Below are positions 6,747 to 14,468 of a stretch of DNA of 64,000 bases, piece after piece. The DNA is from Allostella vacuolata. GTDB lineage: Bacteria > Pseudomonadota > Alphaproteobacteria > ATCC43930 > Allostellaceae. Where the stretch lies: NCBI GenBank assembly GCA_006739055.1, contig AP019702.1, positions 4,427,388 to 4,491,387 of the forward strand, written 5' to 3'. The number at the start of each line of letters is the position of its first letter. The stretch's first letter is position 1. Made by a program: the position numbers and the translations under genes. The notes under the pieces were generated by a model that saw only the letters and a program-made list of their open reading frames with translations, did no database searches and was not told where the DNA came from.

Positions 6747-7859
6747 ATGGGCGACAAATCCGGCATCGAGTGGACCGACGCCACCTGGAACCCGGTCGTC
6801 GGCTGCAGCATCGTCAGCCCCGGCTGCACCCACTGTTACGCCATGGCCCAGGCCGCCCGGATCGAGCGGATGACGCCGGCGACGCACTACGCCGGCACCA
6901 CCCAGCCGAGCAAGGCCGGGCCGGTGTGGACCGGGCGCCTGGCGCTGGCGCCCGAGCACATCCTGACGGCGCCGCTGCGCTGGAAGCGGCCGCGGCGGAT
7001 CTTCGTCAACAGCATGGGGGATCTGTTCCACGAGGCGTTTCAGGACGACTGGATCGACCGCGTGTTCGCGGTAATGGCGCTGGCGCCGCAGCACACCTTC
7101 CAGGTCCTCACGAAGCGGGCCAGCAGGATGCGGGACTATATCGGGGCGTGCGTCGAAACCTTCCACGCCAGTCCCGACGGTATGGAGGAGCGGTTTGCCG
7201 ACCATTGCGGCGAGATCCTCAGCATGCCTACCAACGAAGCCGCCACCATCTTCGAGCGGGTGGATTGGCCCCTCAAGAACGTCTGGCTCGGCGTCTCGGC
7301 CGAGGACCAGGTGCGCGCCGATGAGCGGATTCCGCAGCTGCTGGCCACGCCGGCAGCCATCCGGTTCGTGAGCGCCGAGCCGCTGCTGGGGCCGATCGAC
7401 TTCACTCGGATCCGACGGTTCCCGACGGTCGACCGAGAGTACCTGCACGCACTGGCCGGCCGCTGCTGGACGGACCAGACCGGGCTCGCCAACCCGGACC
7501 CCGACTGGGCATTCCCGGGCTGCCGCTTCTCGGATGGCAGCCGCGGCCTCGACTGGATCATCGTCGGCGGCGAGAGCGGACCGAAGGCCCGGCCGATGCA
7601 CCCGGGCTGGGCCCGATCGATCCGCGACCAGTGCGCGGCTGCCGGGGTGCCGTTCTTCTTCAAGCAATGGGGGAGCTTCCGTCCCGCGATCGAGGGCGAG
7701 CAGGACTGGCTGATCGTCGATTCCAGTGGCGAGTGGGACCTGCCGGACCATGGCTGGCCGGAGGAGACTCAGGTCGCCATGGTCCAGCGCAACAAGCGCC
7801 GCGCCGACCGCCTCCTCGACGGCTGCACCCACGACGGCATGCCCGGGGGGCCGGCATGA
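6747..7859 (+). CDS. Phage Gp37/Gp68 family protein (DUF5131)
   Basis: The 370-residue protein carries the family signature at its start: KSGIEWTDATWNPVVGC, then a Cys cluster ending GCTHCYA. Further conserved blocks are RRIFVNSMGDLFH, FQVLTKR, NVWLGVSAE, RFVSAEPLLGPI, DWIIVGGESG and FFFKQWG. The Cys spacing resembles radical-SAM proteins, and the family is sometimes paired with three-Cys-motif partner proteins, but the biochemical role is not established. GAGG precedes the ATG at 6747. It is one of the clearest phage markers in the element. Confidence 0.9.
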   Translation: MGDKSGIEWTDATWNPVVGCSIVSPGCTHCYAMAQAARIERMTPATHYAGTTQPSKAGPVWTGRLALAPEHILTAPLRWKRPRRIFVNSMGDLFHEAFQDDWIDRVFAVMALAPQHTFQVLTKRASRMRDYIGACVETFHASPDGMEERFADHCGEILSMPTNEAATIFERVDWPLKNVWLGVSAEDQVRADERIPQLLATPAAIRFVSAEPLLGPIDFTRIRRFPTVDREYLHALAGRCWTDQTGLANPDPDWAFPGCRFSDGSRGLDWIIVGGESGPKARPMHPGWARSIRDQCAAAGVPFFFKQWGSFRPAIEGEQDWLIVDSSGEWDLPDHGWPEETQVAMVQRNKRRADRLLDGCTHDGMPGGPA

Positions 7860-8197
7860 TCCGTGTACACGGTTGCCTGGAGTGCGGCCGTACAGGGCCG
7901 CTGGACTCGCGGGCGGAGTTCTGCCGGCCGGCCTGCCGCACCGCCTGGAACAACCGCCGGAGGGTCCGCGGCGCGGAGCTGTATGACCTCTACATGGCCC
8001 ACCGGTTCGACCGGGCCGAGGCCCAGGCGCTGGGCGTGTTCCCCGCCGTCAACCGCCTGGCGTCGCTCTACCGGGAGGAGGATCAGGCGCGGCGCGAGGG
8101 CCGGCGATCGTGGCGGCAGCCGCGGGTGGTGCTGGCCGAGCAACCGCACCTGCGCGCCAGCCGCGGCCCGTCGCTGGCCGGAGGGCCGCGGCGATGA
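7856..8197 (+). CDS. Phage protein with N-terminal Cys4 zinc motif
   Basis: The 113-residue protein opens with two CxxC-like pairs (GCLECGRTG, then FCRPACRTAWNNRR). This resembles small zinc-finger proteins in which a plant-type FCR...C.. motif precedes a basic helix. The rest is helical and basic. The start overlaps the Gp37/Gp68 gene and the end overlaps the ASCH gene. Nucleic-acid binding is a reasonable guess. Confidence 0.55.
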   Translation: MIRVHGCLECGRTGPLDSRAEFCRPACRTAWNNRRRVRGAELYDLYMAHRFDRAEAQALGVFPAVNRLASLYREEDQARREGRRSWRQPRVVLAEQPHLRASRGPSLAGGPRR

Positions 8198-8565
8198 AGG
8201 CGCTCAGCATCATGCAGCCGTGGGCCTGGCTCATCATCCACCAGCACAAGCGGGTGGAGAACCGCACCTGGCACACCAGCCACCGCGGCCCGATCCTGAT
8301 CCACGCCGGGAAGACCATCGACCGCGAAGCCTACGAGTGGATCGCCGACAACTTCCCGGCGATCGCCGTCCCCGGCCCGGCGACGATCGCCCGCGGCGGC
8401 ATCGTCGGCCAGGCGACGATCATCGCCTGCGTCAACCGGCGGCCGGCCGACCCGTGGTTCTTCGGCCCCTGGGGGTTCGTCCTGACCGAGGCCCGGCCGC
8501 TGCCGTTCCGCCCGTACCGCGGCGCGCTCGGGATCTTCGACGTCGCGCTCGAGGGCGCGCCATGA
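8194..8565 (+). CDS. ASCH-domain protein
   Basis: The 123-residue protein begins MKALSIMQPWAWLIIHQHKR, with the ASCH hallmarks: PWAWLI near the start, KRVENRTW, GPILIHAGK and a final FRPYRGALGIFDV strand. ASCH domains bind RNA or nucleotides, and some phage members act on modified bases. No catalytic role can be assigned here. It is translationally coupled to both neighbours. Confidence 0.85.
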   Translation: MKALSIMQPWAWLIIHQHKRVENRTWHTSHRGPILIHAGKTIDREAYEWIADNFPAIAVPGPATIARGGIVGQATIIACVNRRPADPWFFGPWGFVLTEARPLPFRPYRGALGIFDVALEGAP

Positions 8566-8918
8566 CGGCGGCGACCCTCACGCCCGACCAGGTCGCCGCC
8601 CATTTCCAGGTCTCGTGGCCGACCGTCCGCCGCGCGCTGGCCCGGGCCGGCATCGAGCCGATTCGCTTCGGCCGCGCGATCCGGTTTACTGTCGCCGACC
8701 TGCCCCAGATCGAGGAGGCGCTGCGATGCCCCTTAGCCTCATCCCGCCCGGCGAGCGCAAGGGCAACACCTGGTGGCTCGTCCGAGGGCAGGTCAACGGA
8801 CGACGCGTTGAGGTCTCTACGCGCACACGAGACAAGGCGGCTGCTCAACGATTTGCGGTCGCCCTCGAGGCCAGGCTCCTCGCGCAAGGTGATCAGCCTG
8901 CCGCGGAGCCCGAGGTAA
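8562..8918 (+). CDS. Excisionase-like HTH protein, extensively overlapping the integrase
   Basis: The first 55 residues form an AlpA/excisionase-type HTH: TPDQVAAHFQVSWPTVRRAL, then GIEPIRFGRAIRFTVADLPQ. This is the classic 'helix-turn-helix then read the site' domain of Xis proteins next to integrases. The frame continues to a stop at 8918 as a Ser/Arg-rich tail (118 residues in all), so it overlaps the first 193 bases of the integrase in a different frame. The tail may be functional or simply a late stop. A role in directing excision is inferred. Confidence 0.65.
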   Translation: MTAATLTPDQVAAHFQVSWPTVRRALARAGIEPIRFGRAIRFTVADLPQIEEALRCPLASSRPASARATPGGSSEGRSTDDALRSLRAHETRRLLNDLRSPSRPGSSRKVISLPRSPR

Positions 8919-9805
8919 AGACCTGGGGCGAAGCAGCCGAGCGGTGGCTCAAGCGCAGCGTCTCGGCCGATGATCGGCGCTACGTCAATCGCATCGCGGA
9001 ACATCGATTCGCCCGTCGCCAGCTGCGCCGGATCATCCAGGCCGATATCGACCTGGCCGCCCGCGAGCTGTACCCCCGCCACACCGCCGAGACGATCAAC
9101 CGGCAGGCGTACACCCCGATCATCGCCGTCCTCAACTACGCCGCCGCCAACCACTGGTGCGAGCGCCGCGCCTGGAGCCGGCCGCGCATGCGCGAGCCGG
9201 AGACGCGGGCCGCCGCCCCCAACGCCGGCGAGCTGCTACTGGCCAAGGCCGAGGGCGCGCAGCGGCTGCTCATCCTGTGGCTGTGGCAGCACGGGACCCG
9301 GATCACCGACACGTTGCGCGTCGACTGGTCGCGGGTCGACCTCGCCCAGCGCAAGTACGAGATCTGGATCAACAAGACGCGGCGCTGGAAGACGCTGCCG
9401 ATCGACGACCAGGTGTGGATCGAACTGGCGAACACGCCCGAGGGCAGCCACACCGGCCGCCTCTTCCCCTGGCGCGACCGGCACGAGGTCTATGACTGGC
9501 TCGGCCCGCTGTCACGCCAGGCCGGTGTGGTCTTCACGCCCCACATGGCCCGGCACCGGCTGGGCAAGGATCTCAACGACGGCGGCGCCGGCCTGCGCAC
9601 CATCATGGGCGCGCTCGGCCACGAAAACCCGAAATCGTCCCTGCGCTACGTCGCCGAGGATATCGAGATCGTCCGCGAGGCCCAGGCCCGCCGCGCCCAG
9701 CGCACCCGCCCCCAGCCGGCCCCGGTGGGGGAGGAAGTGGGGGAAACGGCCCAAGCCGTTGATATTATTGAGGCGCCGCCAACATTGGTAAGGGTGGGGT
9801 CGTGA
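8726..9805 (+). CDS. Tyrosine recombinase/integrase
   Basis: The 359-residue protein is a phage-type tyrosine integrase. An N-terminal Arm/SAM-like part (PPGERKGNTWWLVRGQVNGR, then EVSTRTRDKAAAQRFA) is followed by the catalytic domain. The candidate catalytic residues are Arg192 (HGTRITDTLRVDW), His273 and Arg276 (HMARHR), His299 (ALGHENP) and Tyr308 (LRYV). The start at 8726 follows the family N-terminus. The C-terminal codons and the TGA stop (9803-9805) are inside the tRNA-Thr-derived attachment core, so integration supplies or preserves the end of the gene. Confidence 0.95.
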   Translation: MPLSLIPPGERKGNTWWLVRGQVNGRRVEVSTRTRDKAAAQRFAVALEARLLAQGDQPAAEPEVKTWGEAAERWLKRSVSADDRRYVNRIAEHRFARRQLRRIIQADIDLAARELYPRHTAETINRQAYTPIIAVLNYAAANHWCERRAWSRPRMREPETRAAAPNAGELLLAKAEGAQRLLILWLWQHGTRITDTLRVDWSRVDLAQRKYEIWINKTRRWKTLPIDDQVWIELANTPEGSHTGRLFPWRDRHEVYDWLGPLSRQAGVVFTPHMARHRLGKDLNDGGAGLRTIMGALGHENPKSSLRYVAEDIEIVREAQARRAQRTRPQPAPVGEEVGETAQAVDIIEAPPTLVRVGS

Positions 9806-9829
9806 TTTCGATTATCACCGGCGGCACCA
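9785..9829 (+). repeat. attR: 3' half of a tRNA-Thr(GGT) gene
   Basis: The segment reads as a tRNA from the anticodon loop to CCA. The loop TTGGTAA (9785-9791) has anticodon GGT. The anticodon-stem 3' strand GGGTG (9792-9796) is followed by a 5-nt variable loop GGGTC. The T-stem GTGAT/ATCAC (9802-9806/9814-9818) is perfect around the loop TTCGATT. Then come acceptor strand CGGCGGC, discriminator A and CCA (9827-9829). Upstream is integrase coding sequence, not a tRNA 5' half. This is what site-specific insertion into a tRNA 3' half leaves at the distal end. The intact tRNA should lie at the other end of the element, left of the window. Confidence 0.85.
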
Positions 9830-9964
9830 TTTTCTTCCCAGAAATGCTGGTGTTCTTGGCTCTCCGCCCGATCGGGCATGAGAGCGACTTCGGCACGAAT
9901 GCACCGGACGGGTCGCAAACCCGGCGATTGCGGCCGGCGACATCAGGTCAGCGACCGCCCCCCT

Positions 9965-10345
9965 TCAGGGCACCAGATCGTCGATCCCGACCTGGAGCGC
10001 GACCGCGATCGCCTTCAGGCTCGACACGGAGCCTTCCTTCTTCCCGGTCTCGATCTGGGTGATGTAGGCGCGCGACAGGCCGGCCTTCTCGCCAAGCTGG
10101 GCAGCCGTCAATCCGCGGTGGTCGCGATAGACCCGCACCGGGCTTTCTCCATCCAGGATGCGCTTCAGCAGTTCGATGGGCAGGCCTTCGGCATCCTCGC
10201 CCGCGGCGATCTTCCGGCTCCGCTCCCGGAGCACGGCGGCATCGGCGGCATCCTCTGCAACCTCGACCAGCCGCTGGTATTCCGCTTCGGGCAGAACGGC
10301 CAGCCGCTCGCCGCCAGCGGTCACGATGATCTGGACGTGGGACAT
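9965..10345 (-). CDS. XRE-family antitoxin of a RelE/ParE-type toxin-antitoxin system (orphan)
   Basis: The 126-residue protein has the two-part layout of a known antitoxin class. The N-terminal segment (VQIIVTAGGERLAVLPEAEY) is followed by a linker helix ending PIELLKRILDGESPVRVYRD, then an XRE HTH (LTAAQLGEKAGLSRAYITQI, ETGKKEGSV). Such antitoxins follow a RelE/ParE-like toxin gene, but here only the toxin's last residues remain directly upstream. GGGAGG lies between the remnant's stop and the ATG at 10345. It now probably acts as a stand-alone regulator or is decaying. It lies outside attR. Confidence 0.8.
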   Translation of the reverse strand: MSHVQIIVTAGGERLAVLPEAEYQRLVEVAEDAADAAVLRERSRKIAAGEDAEGLPIELLKRILDGESPVRVYRDHRGLTAAQLGEKAGLSRAYITQIETGKKEGSVSSLKAIAVALQVGIDDLVP

Positions 10346-10358
10346 GGTGCAGGCCTCC

Positions 10359-10466
10359 CTACCGGTAGACTTCGCCCCGCGGGGCAACGTTGTGGACGAT
10401 CAATGTCGCGCCGTTCGACATTCCATCCGAATCGGCAGCCGCGATAGCGTGTCGGCCCAGCGCCAT
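10359..10466 (-). pseudogene. C-terminal remnant of a RelE/ParE-like toxin gene
   Basis: Just upstream of the antitoxin, in the expected order, a frame ends GATLIVHNVAPRGEVYR and stops at 10359. This closely resembles the C-terminal strand and tail of RelE/ParE-type toxins that pair with this antitoxin class. Upstream the frame stays open but has no toxin-like sequence, and it soon runs antisense to the secreted-protein gene. The toxin therefore seems to have lost most of its N-terminal part. The identification rests on fewer than 20 residues. Confidence 0.45.
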
Positions 10467-10476
10467 GGAGGCCTTC

Positions 10477-10656
10477 ATGAAGCGGCTGCTGATCGCATCG
10501 GCGATCCTTCTCGGCCAGGCGACGGCCGTTTCCGCCGGTTGCGGCTACCCGCCGCTGCCGCCGCTGCCCGGCATCGGGTGCTGGAAGATGGTCCCGGTGT
10601 GCGACTGCAGGCACAACGGGCAGTGCCAGTGGTTCTTCCAGTGCATGCGCCAGTGA
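10477..10656 (+). CDS. Small secreted Cys-rich protein
   Basis: The 59-residue protein begins with a signal peptide (MKRLLIASAILLGQATAVSA) followed by a short mature part with six cysteines: GCGYPPLPPLPGIGCWK, then VCDC, QCQW and QCM. GGAGG is five bases before the ATG at 10477. Small PPLPPLP/CWKM-type secreted proteins recur in proteobacterial genomes without known function. Its stop overlaps the GTG start of the next gene, making a two-gene unit with the exported hydrolase. Confidence 0.65.
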   Translation: MKRLLIASAILLGQATAVSAGCGYPPLPPLPGIGCWKMVPVCDCRHNGQCQWFFQCMRQ

Positions 10657-11609
10657 CGCGCGCACGCCCGATCGCGCTGGCCATCACTCTCGCCTTCACC
10701 GCCGCCTGGCCCGCCCTTGCCGACGCGACATCGGCCTGGATCGAGCAGGCGGTCGCCAGCGGCCCGCTGCATGGGACGCTGGCGCGGCCGGCGGCGGAAT
10801 CATCCGGCATCGGCGTCCTCGTCCTCCCTGGCTCGGGCCCGGTCGATCGCGACGGCAACCTGCCGGGGGCGGCCAGCGACAACCTGAAGCTCCTGGCGCG
10901 CGAACTGGCGGCGCGCGGGATCGCCACGCTGCGGATCGACAAGCGCGGGGTGGGCGCCAGCCGGGCCGGCGCCGTGCCGGAAGAGGAACTGCGCTTCGAC
11001 ACCTACGCCGGCGACGCGGTCGAATGGCTGACGGTCTTGCGCGCCCAGTCCGGCATTGCGCGGGTCGCCCTGATCGGACACAGCGAGGGCGCGCTGGTGG
11101 CGACGATGGCCGCCCTGCGCACCGACGTCACGGCCCTGGTGCTGCTGGCCGGGGCCGGCGAGCCGCCGCCGCCGATCATCGCCCGCCAGCTCGCTGCCGC
11201 CGGCCTGCCCGTGCCCTTGCAGGAGGCGTCGCGCCGCATCGCCGACCACCTGGCGGCGGGGGAACTGGTGCCCGACGTGCCGGCCGAGCTGGCCGCCCTC
11301 TACCGGCCGAGCGTCCAGCCCTACCTGGTGTCCTGGTTCCGGCTCGACCCCGCCCGCGAGCTGGCGAAGGTCGCGGCCCCCGTCCTGATCGTGCAGGGCA
11401 CCACCGACCTGCAGATTGCCGCCGCCGATGCCGAACGACTGGCCGCCGCCCGGCCGGACGCCCAACTGCTGCTGGTGGACGGCATGAACCATGTCCTCAA
11501 GGACGCCCCGGCCGACCGCGGCGCCAACCTCGCGGCCTATGCCGACCCGTCACGGCCGCTGTCGGCAGCGGTCGTGCCGGCCATCACCCGCTTCCTGAAG
11601 GCCCGGTAG
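10653..11609 (+). CDS. Secreted alpha/beta-hydrolase
   Basis: The 318-residue protein starts at a GTG overlapping the upstream TGA and has a signal peptide (RARPIALAITLAFTAAWPAL). The alpha/beta-hydrolase core includes VLVLPGSGPVDRDGN (oxyanion region), RIDKRGVGASR, the nucleophile elbow LIGHSEGALVA, the acid in QGTTDLQI and the histidine in GMNHVLKDAP. This order matches periplasmic esterase/acyl-peptidase-like hydrolases. The substrate is unknown. Confidence 0.85.
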   Translation: MTRARPIALAITLAFTAAWPALADATSAWIEQAVASGPLHGTLARPAAESSGIGVLVLPGSGPVDRDGNLPGAASDNLKLLARELAARGIATLRIDKRGVGASRAGAVPEEELRFDTYAGDAVEWLTVLRAQSGIARVALIGHSEGALVATMAALRTDVTALVLLAGAGEPPPPIIARQLAAAGLPVPLQEASRRIADHLAAGELVPDVPAELAALYRPSVQPYLVSWFRLDPARELAKVAAPVLIVQGTTDLQIAAADAERLAAARPDAQLLLVDGMNHVLKDAPADRGANLAAYADPSRPLSAAVVPAITRFLKAR

Positions 11610-11852
11610 CGGCCCCTTGCCCCGGCGCGCCCTTCTCGTCAGCCTCCGCCGGGTCATCCCCGGGAAGCGGTGGACGACGCATCCCGGGCGGACCCCTTCC
11701 GGCGCCATGCGGAACTGTCGGACTAAAGCGTCCGGCGGTCCGTTCTCGACGGGATGGCACCTTGGCGGATATCAGGTTAGCGCGCCGGTCACGATCGCCG
11801 GCCATCATCGCCGCCGCCACCCGCCCACCGCCGTTCCGAGGGACCGACGCCC

Positions 11853-12860
11853 GTGACCCAGGCACCCGCCAGCGACCTCTCGACCGCCTTCGCCGGCGCC
11901 CGCGTCATCATTACCGGCGGCCTCGGCTTCATCGGCTCCAACCTGGCGCGCCGGCTGGTCGGGCTGGGCGCGGAGGTCACGGCGATCGACAGCCTGATCC
12001 CCGAATATGGCGGCAACCTGTTCAACGTCGACGGGATGGAGGGGCGGATCCGCACCAACATCTCCGACGTGCGCGACATGCACGCGCTGCGCTACCTGGT
12101 CCAGGGCGGGGACTACCTGTTCAACCTGGCGGGCCAGACCAGCCACCTCGATTCCATGAACGACCCGCAGACCGACCTGGCGATCAACGGCACCGCCCAG
12201 CTGTCGCTGCTGGAGACCTGCCGCAAGCATGCGCCCGGCATCCGCATCGTCTTCGCCAGCACGCGCCAGATCTATGGCAAGCCGGACTACCTGCCGGTCG
12301 ACGAGAAGCACCTGCTGCGCCCGGTCGATGTCAACGGCATCAACAAGATGGCCGGCGAGTGGTACCACATCCTCTACAACAACGTGTACGGCCTGAAGGC
12401 GGCGGCCTTGCGCCTGACCAATACCTACGGCCCGCGCATGCGCATCAAGGACGCCCGCCAGACCTTCCTCGGCATCTGGATCAAGATGGTCCTGGAGGGC
12501 ACCCCGATCGAGGTCTGGGGCGGCGAGCAGCTGCGCGACTTCACCTATGTCGACGACTGCGTCGAGGCGATGCTGCTGGCGGCGGTGACCCCGGCCATGG
12601 AGGGCCAGGCGCTCAACATCGGCGGCGACGGCGTGATCAGCCTGAAGGACCTGGCGGAGATGCTGGTCCGGGTCGCCGGCACCGGCACGGCGGCGGTGAA
12701 GCCCTTCCCGGCGGAGCGCAAGCGCATCGACATCGGCGACTATTATGCCGACGACAGCCGGCTGCGGGCGGCGACCGGCTGGACGCCGACCGTGTCGATG
12801 GAGGAAGGTCTGCGGCGCACCGTCGCCTATTACCGCCAGCACCTCGCCCACTATCTCTGA
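11853..12860 (+). CDS. Extended-SDR NAD(P)-dependent epimerase/dehydratase with Asn at the catalytic Tyr position
   Basis: The 335-residue protein starts at a GTG. It has the Rossmann motif TGGLGFIGSN (residues 21-30), DVRDMHALR, NLAGQTSHLDS, the active-site Thr region FASTRQIYG and a C-terminal sugar-binding region (RLTNTYGPRMR, then YVDDCVEAMLLA). At the usual YxxxK site the sequence is NGINK (161-165): the lysine remains but Asn replaces Tyr. It is followed 37 bp later by a DegT aminotransferase, suggesting amino-sugar synthesis for polysaccharide or natural-product glycosylation. The altered site may reflect a distinct subfamily rather than loss of activity. Confidence 0.85.
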   Translation: MTQAPASDLSTAFAGARVIITGGLGFIGSNLARRLVGLGAEVTAIDSLIPEYGGNLFNVDGMEGRIRTNISDVRDMHALRYLVQGGDYLFNLAGQTSHLDSMNDPQTDLAINGTAQLSLLETCRKHAPGIRIVFASTRQIYGKPDYLPVDEKHLLRPVDVNGINKMAGEWYHILYNNVYGLKAAALRLTNTYGPRMRIKDARQTFLGIWIKMVLEGTPIEVWGGEQLRDFTYVDDCVEAMLLAAVTPAMEGQALNIGGDGVISLKDLAEMLVRVAGTGTAAVKPFPAERKRIDIGDYYADDSRLRAATGWTPTVSMEEGLRRTVAYYRQHLAHYL

Positions 12861-12897
12861 GCCCCGTCCCCTCCCTGTTCCCCCCGCGAGATCCCCG

Positions 12898-14019
12898 ATG
12901 GCAAGCCCCATTCCCCAGACCGACCCCAAGGCCGGCTACCTCGACCTCAAGGCCGAAATCGACGAGGCCGTGGCCCGCGTGCTGGCCGGCGGCTGGTACA
13001 TCCTGGGCCAGGAGGTGGGCGCCTTCGAGAAGGAGTTCGCGGCCTGGTGCGGCAACATCCACGGCATCGGCGTCGCCAACGGCACCGACGCGCTGGTGCT
13101 GGCCCTGCGGGGGCTGGGCGCCGGGCCGGGCGATCTGGTGGCGACCGTCTCGCACACCGCGGTCGCGACCGTGGCCGCGATCGAGCTGACGGGCGCCACG
13201 CCGCTGCTGCTCGACATCGAGGCCGAGACCTTCTGCATGGACCCGGCCGCGCTGGAGGCCGCCTTCGCGCGCGAGGGCAGCCGGATCAAGGTGGTGATCC
13301 CGGTCCATCTCTACGGCCATCCGGCCGACCTCGGCCGCATCGTGGCGCTGGCCCGGGCGCAGGGCGCCAAGGTCATCGAGGACTGCTCGCAGGCGCATGG
13401 CGCGGCGATCGGCGGGCAGCGGGTCGGCACCTTCGGCGACGTCGCCGCCTTCAGCCTCTACCCGACCAAGAACCTGGGCGCGCTCGGCGACGGCGGGGTC
13501 ATCACCACCGACGACGAGGGCCTGGCCCGGCGCATCCGCGAGCTGCGCGAATATGGCTGGCGCGACCGCTACATCAGCGCCACCGCCGGCATGAACAGCC
13601 GGCTCGACGAGCTGCAGGCGGCGATCCTGCGCGCCAAGCTGGTCCATCTCGACCGCGACAACGGCCGTCGCCGGGCGGTGGCCGCGCACTACGACGCGGC
13701 GCTGGCCAACTCAGGCCTGCGCCTGCCGGCGGTGCGGCCCGGGGCGACCCACGTCTATCACCAGTATGTCGTGCGCGCGGCCGACCGCGAGGGGCTGCGG
13801 CAGCGCCTGAAGGCCGCCGGCATCGCCACCAACGTGCATTACCCGGCGCCCGTGCACCTGCAGCCGGCCTACCAGGGCCGAGTCCCTCTGGGCCCGACCG
13901 GCATGGCCGCGACCGAGGCCGCCCAGGGCGAGATCCTGAGCCTGCCGATGTTCCCGCAGCTCTCGGCCGGGGACGCCGAGCGGGTCACGACCGAGATCCT
14001 GGCCGCGCTCGGCGGATAG
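12898..14019 (+). CDS. DegT/DnrJ/EryC1 family PLP-dependent sugar aminotransferase
   Basis: The 373-residue protein matches sugar aminotransferases throughout. LAGGWYILGQEVGAFEKEFA opens the fold, GIGVANGTDAL binds the phosphate, and HLYGHPADL and EDCSQAHGA (Asp162) contact PLP. FSLYPTKNLGALGDGG carries the Schiff-base lysine (Lys191). Such enzymes transfer an amino group to a keto-sugar nucleotide. The upstream epimerase/dehydratase supports a two-step nucleotide-sugar pathway. The sugar and final product cannot be told from sequence. Confidence 0.92.
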   Translation: MASPIPQTDPKAGYLDLKAEIDEAVARVLAGGWYILGQEVGAFEKEFAAWCGNIHGIGVANGTDALVLALRGLGAGPGDLVATVSHTAVATVAAIELTGATPLLLDIEAETFCMDPAALEAAFAREGSRIKVVIPVHLYGHPADLGRIVALARAQGAKVIEDCSQAHGAAIGGQRVGTFGDVAAFSLYPTKNLGALGDGGVITTDDEGLARRIRELREYGWRDRYISATAGMNSRLDELQAAILRAKLVHLDRDNGRRRAVAAHYDAALANSGLRLPAVRPGATHVYHQYVVRAADREGLRQRLKAAGIATNVHYPAPVHLQPAYQGRVPLGPTGMAATEAAQGEILSLPMFPQLSAGDAERVTTEILAALGG

Positions 14020-14026
14020 GTCGGCG

Positions 14027-14452
14027 ATGGAACAGCGTCTCAGCCTGGTCACGCTCGGCACCCGCGATCTCGACCGGTCGCGGGCCTTCTACGAGCGGCT
14101 CGGCTGGGTGCGCTCGGTCCGCGCGGCCGAGGGCGTGGCCTTCTTCCAGATGGGCGGCATGGTGCTGGCCCTGTGGACCCGCGCCGAACTGGCCGCCGAC
14201 GCCGGCGTGCCGGCCGAGGGCAGCGGCTTCGCGGGCGTGGCCCTGTCCCACAATGTCCGCACTCCCGCCGAGGTCGAAACGGTCCTGGACCAGGCGGTGG
14301 CGGCCGGGGCCACCCTTCTCCGCCCCGCGGTCGACCGGGAATGGGGCGGCCGCTCCGGCCATTTCGCCGATCCCGACGGCTTCGTGTGGGAAGTCGCCTG
14401 GAACCCCGGCTTCCCGATCGCCGCGGACGGCTCGATCCGGCTGCCGGATTGA
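14027..14452 (+). CDS. VOC (glyoxalase/bleomycin-resistance) family protein
   Basis: The 141-residue protein has paired beta-alpha-beta-beta-beta units. Typical features are SLVTLGTRDLDRSRAFYERL at the start and HFADPDGFVWEVAWNPGFP at the end, where His and Glu usually bind a metal. It follows the aminotransferase by seven bases, which may simply be co-transcription. The reaction is unknown. Confidence 0.85.
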   Translation: MEQRLSLVTLGTRDLDRSRAFYERLGWVRSVRAAEGVAFFQMGGMVLALWTRAELAADAGVPAEGSGFAGVALSHNVRTPAEVETVLDQAVAAGATLLRPAVDREWGGRSGHFADPDGFVWEVAWNPGFPIAADGSIRLPD

Positions 14453-14468
14453 GGACGACGGCCGGGCC

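Noticed and set aside
1-9829. Possible CRISPR or defence island in the mobile region
   Set aside because: No repeat-spacer array or recognisable defence nuclease, helicase or toxin set was found; the small genes fit a phage early region.
9832-9964. Sequence after attR examined for a complete tRNA or second att copy
   Set aside because: No tRNA 5' half, anticodon arm or second core copy is visible; the GCCCGATCGGGC palindrome at about 9868 lacks a T-run.
11610-11852. Gap between the hydrolase and epimerase genes searched for a small gene
   Set aside because: Short frames exist but lack a ribosome site or domain, and no hairpin is convincing.
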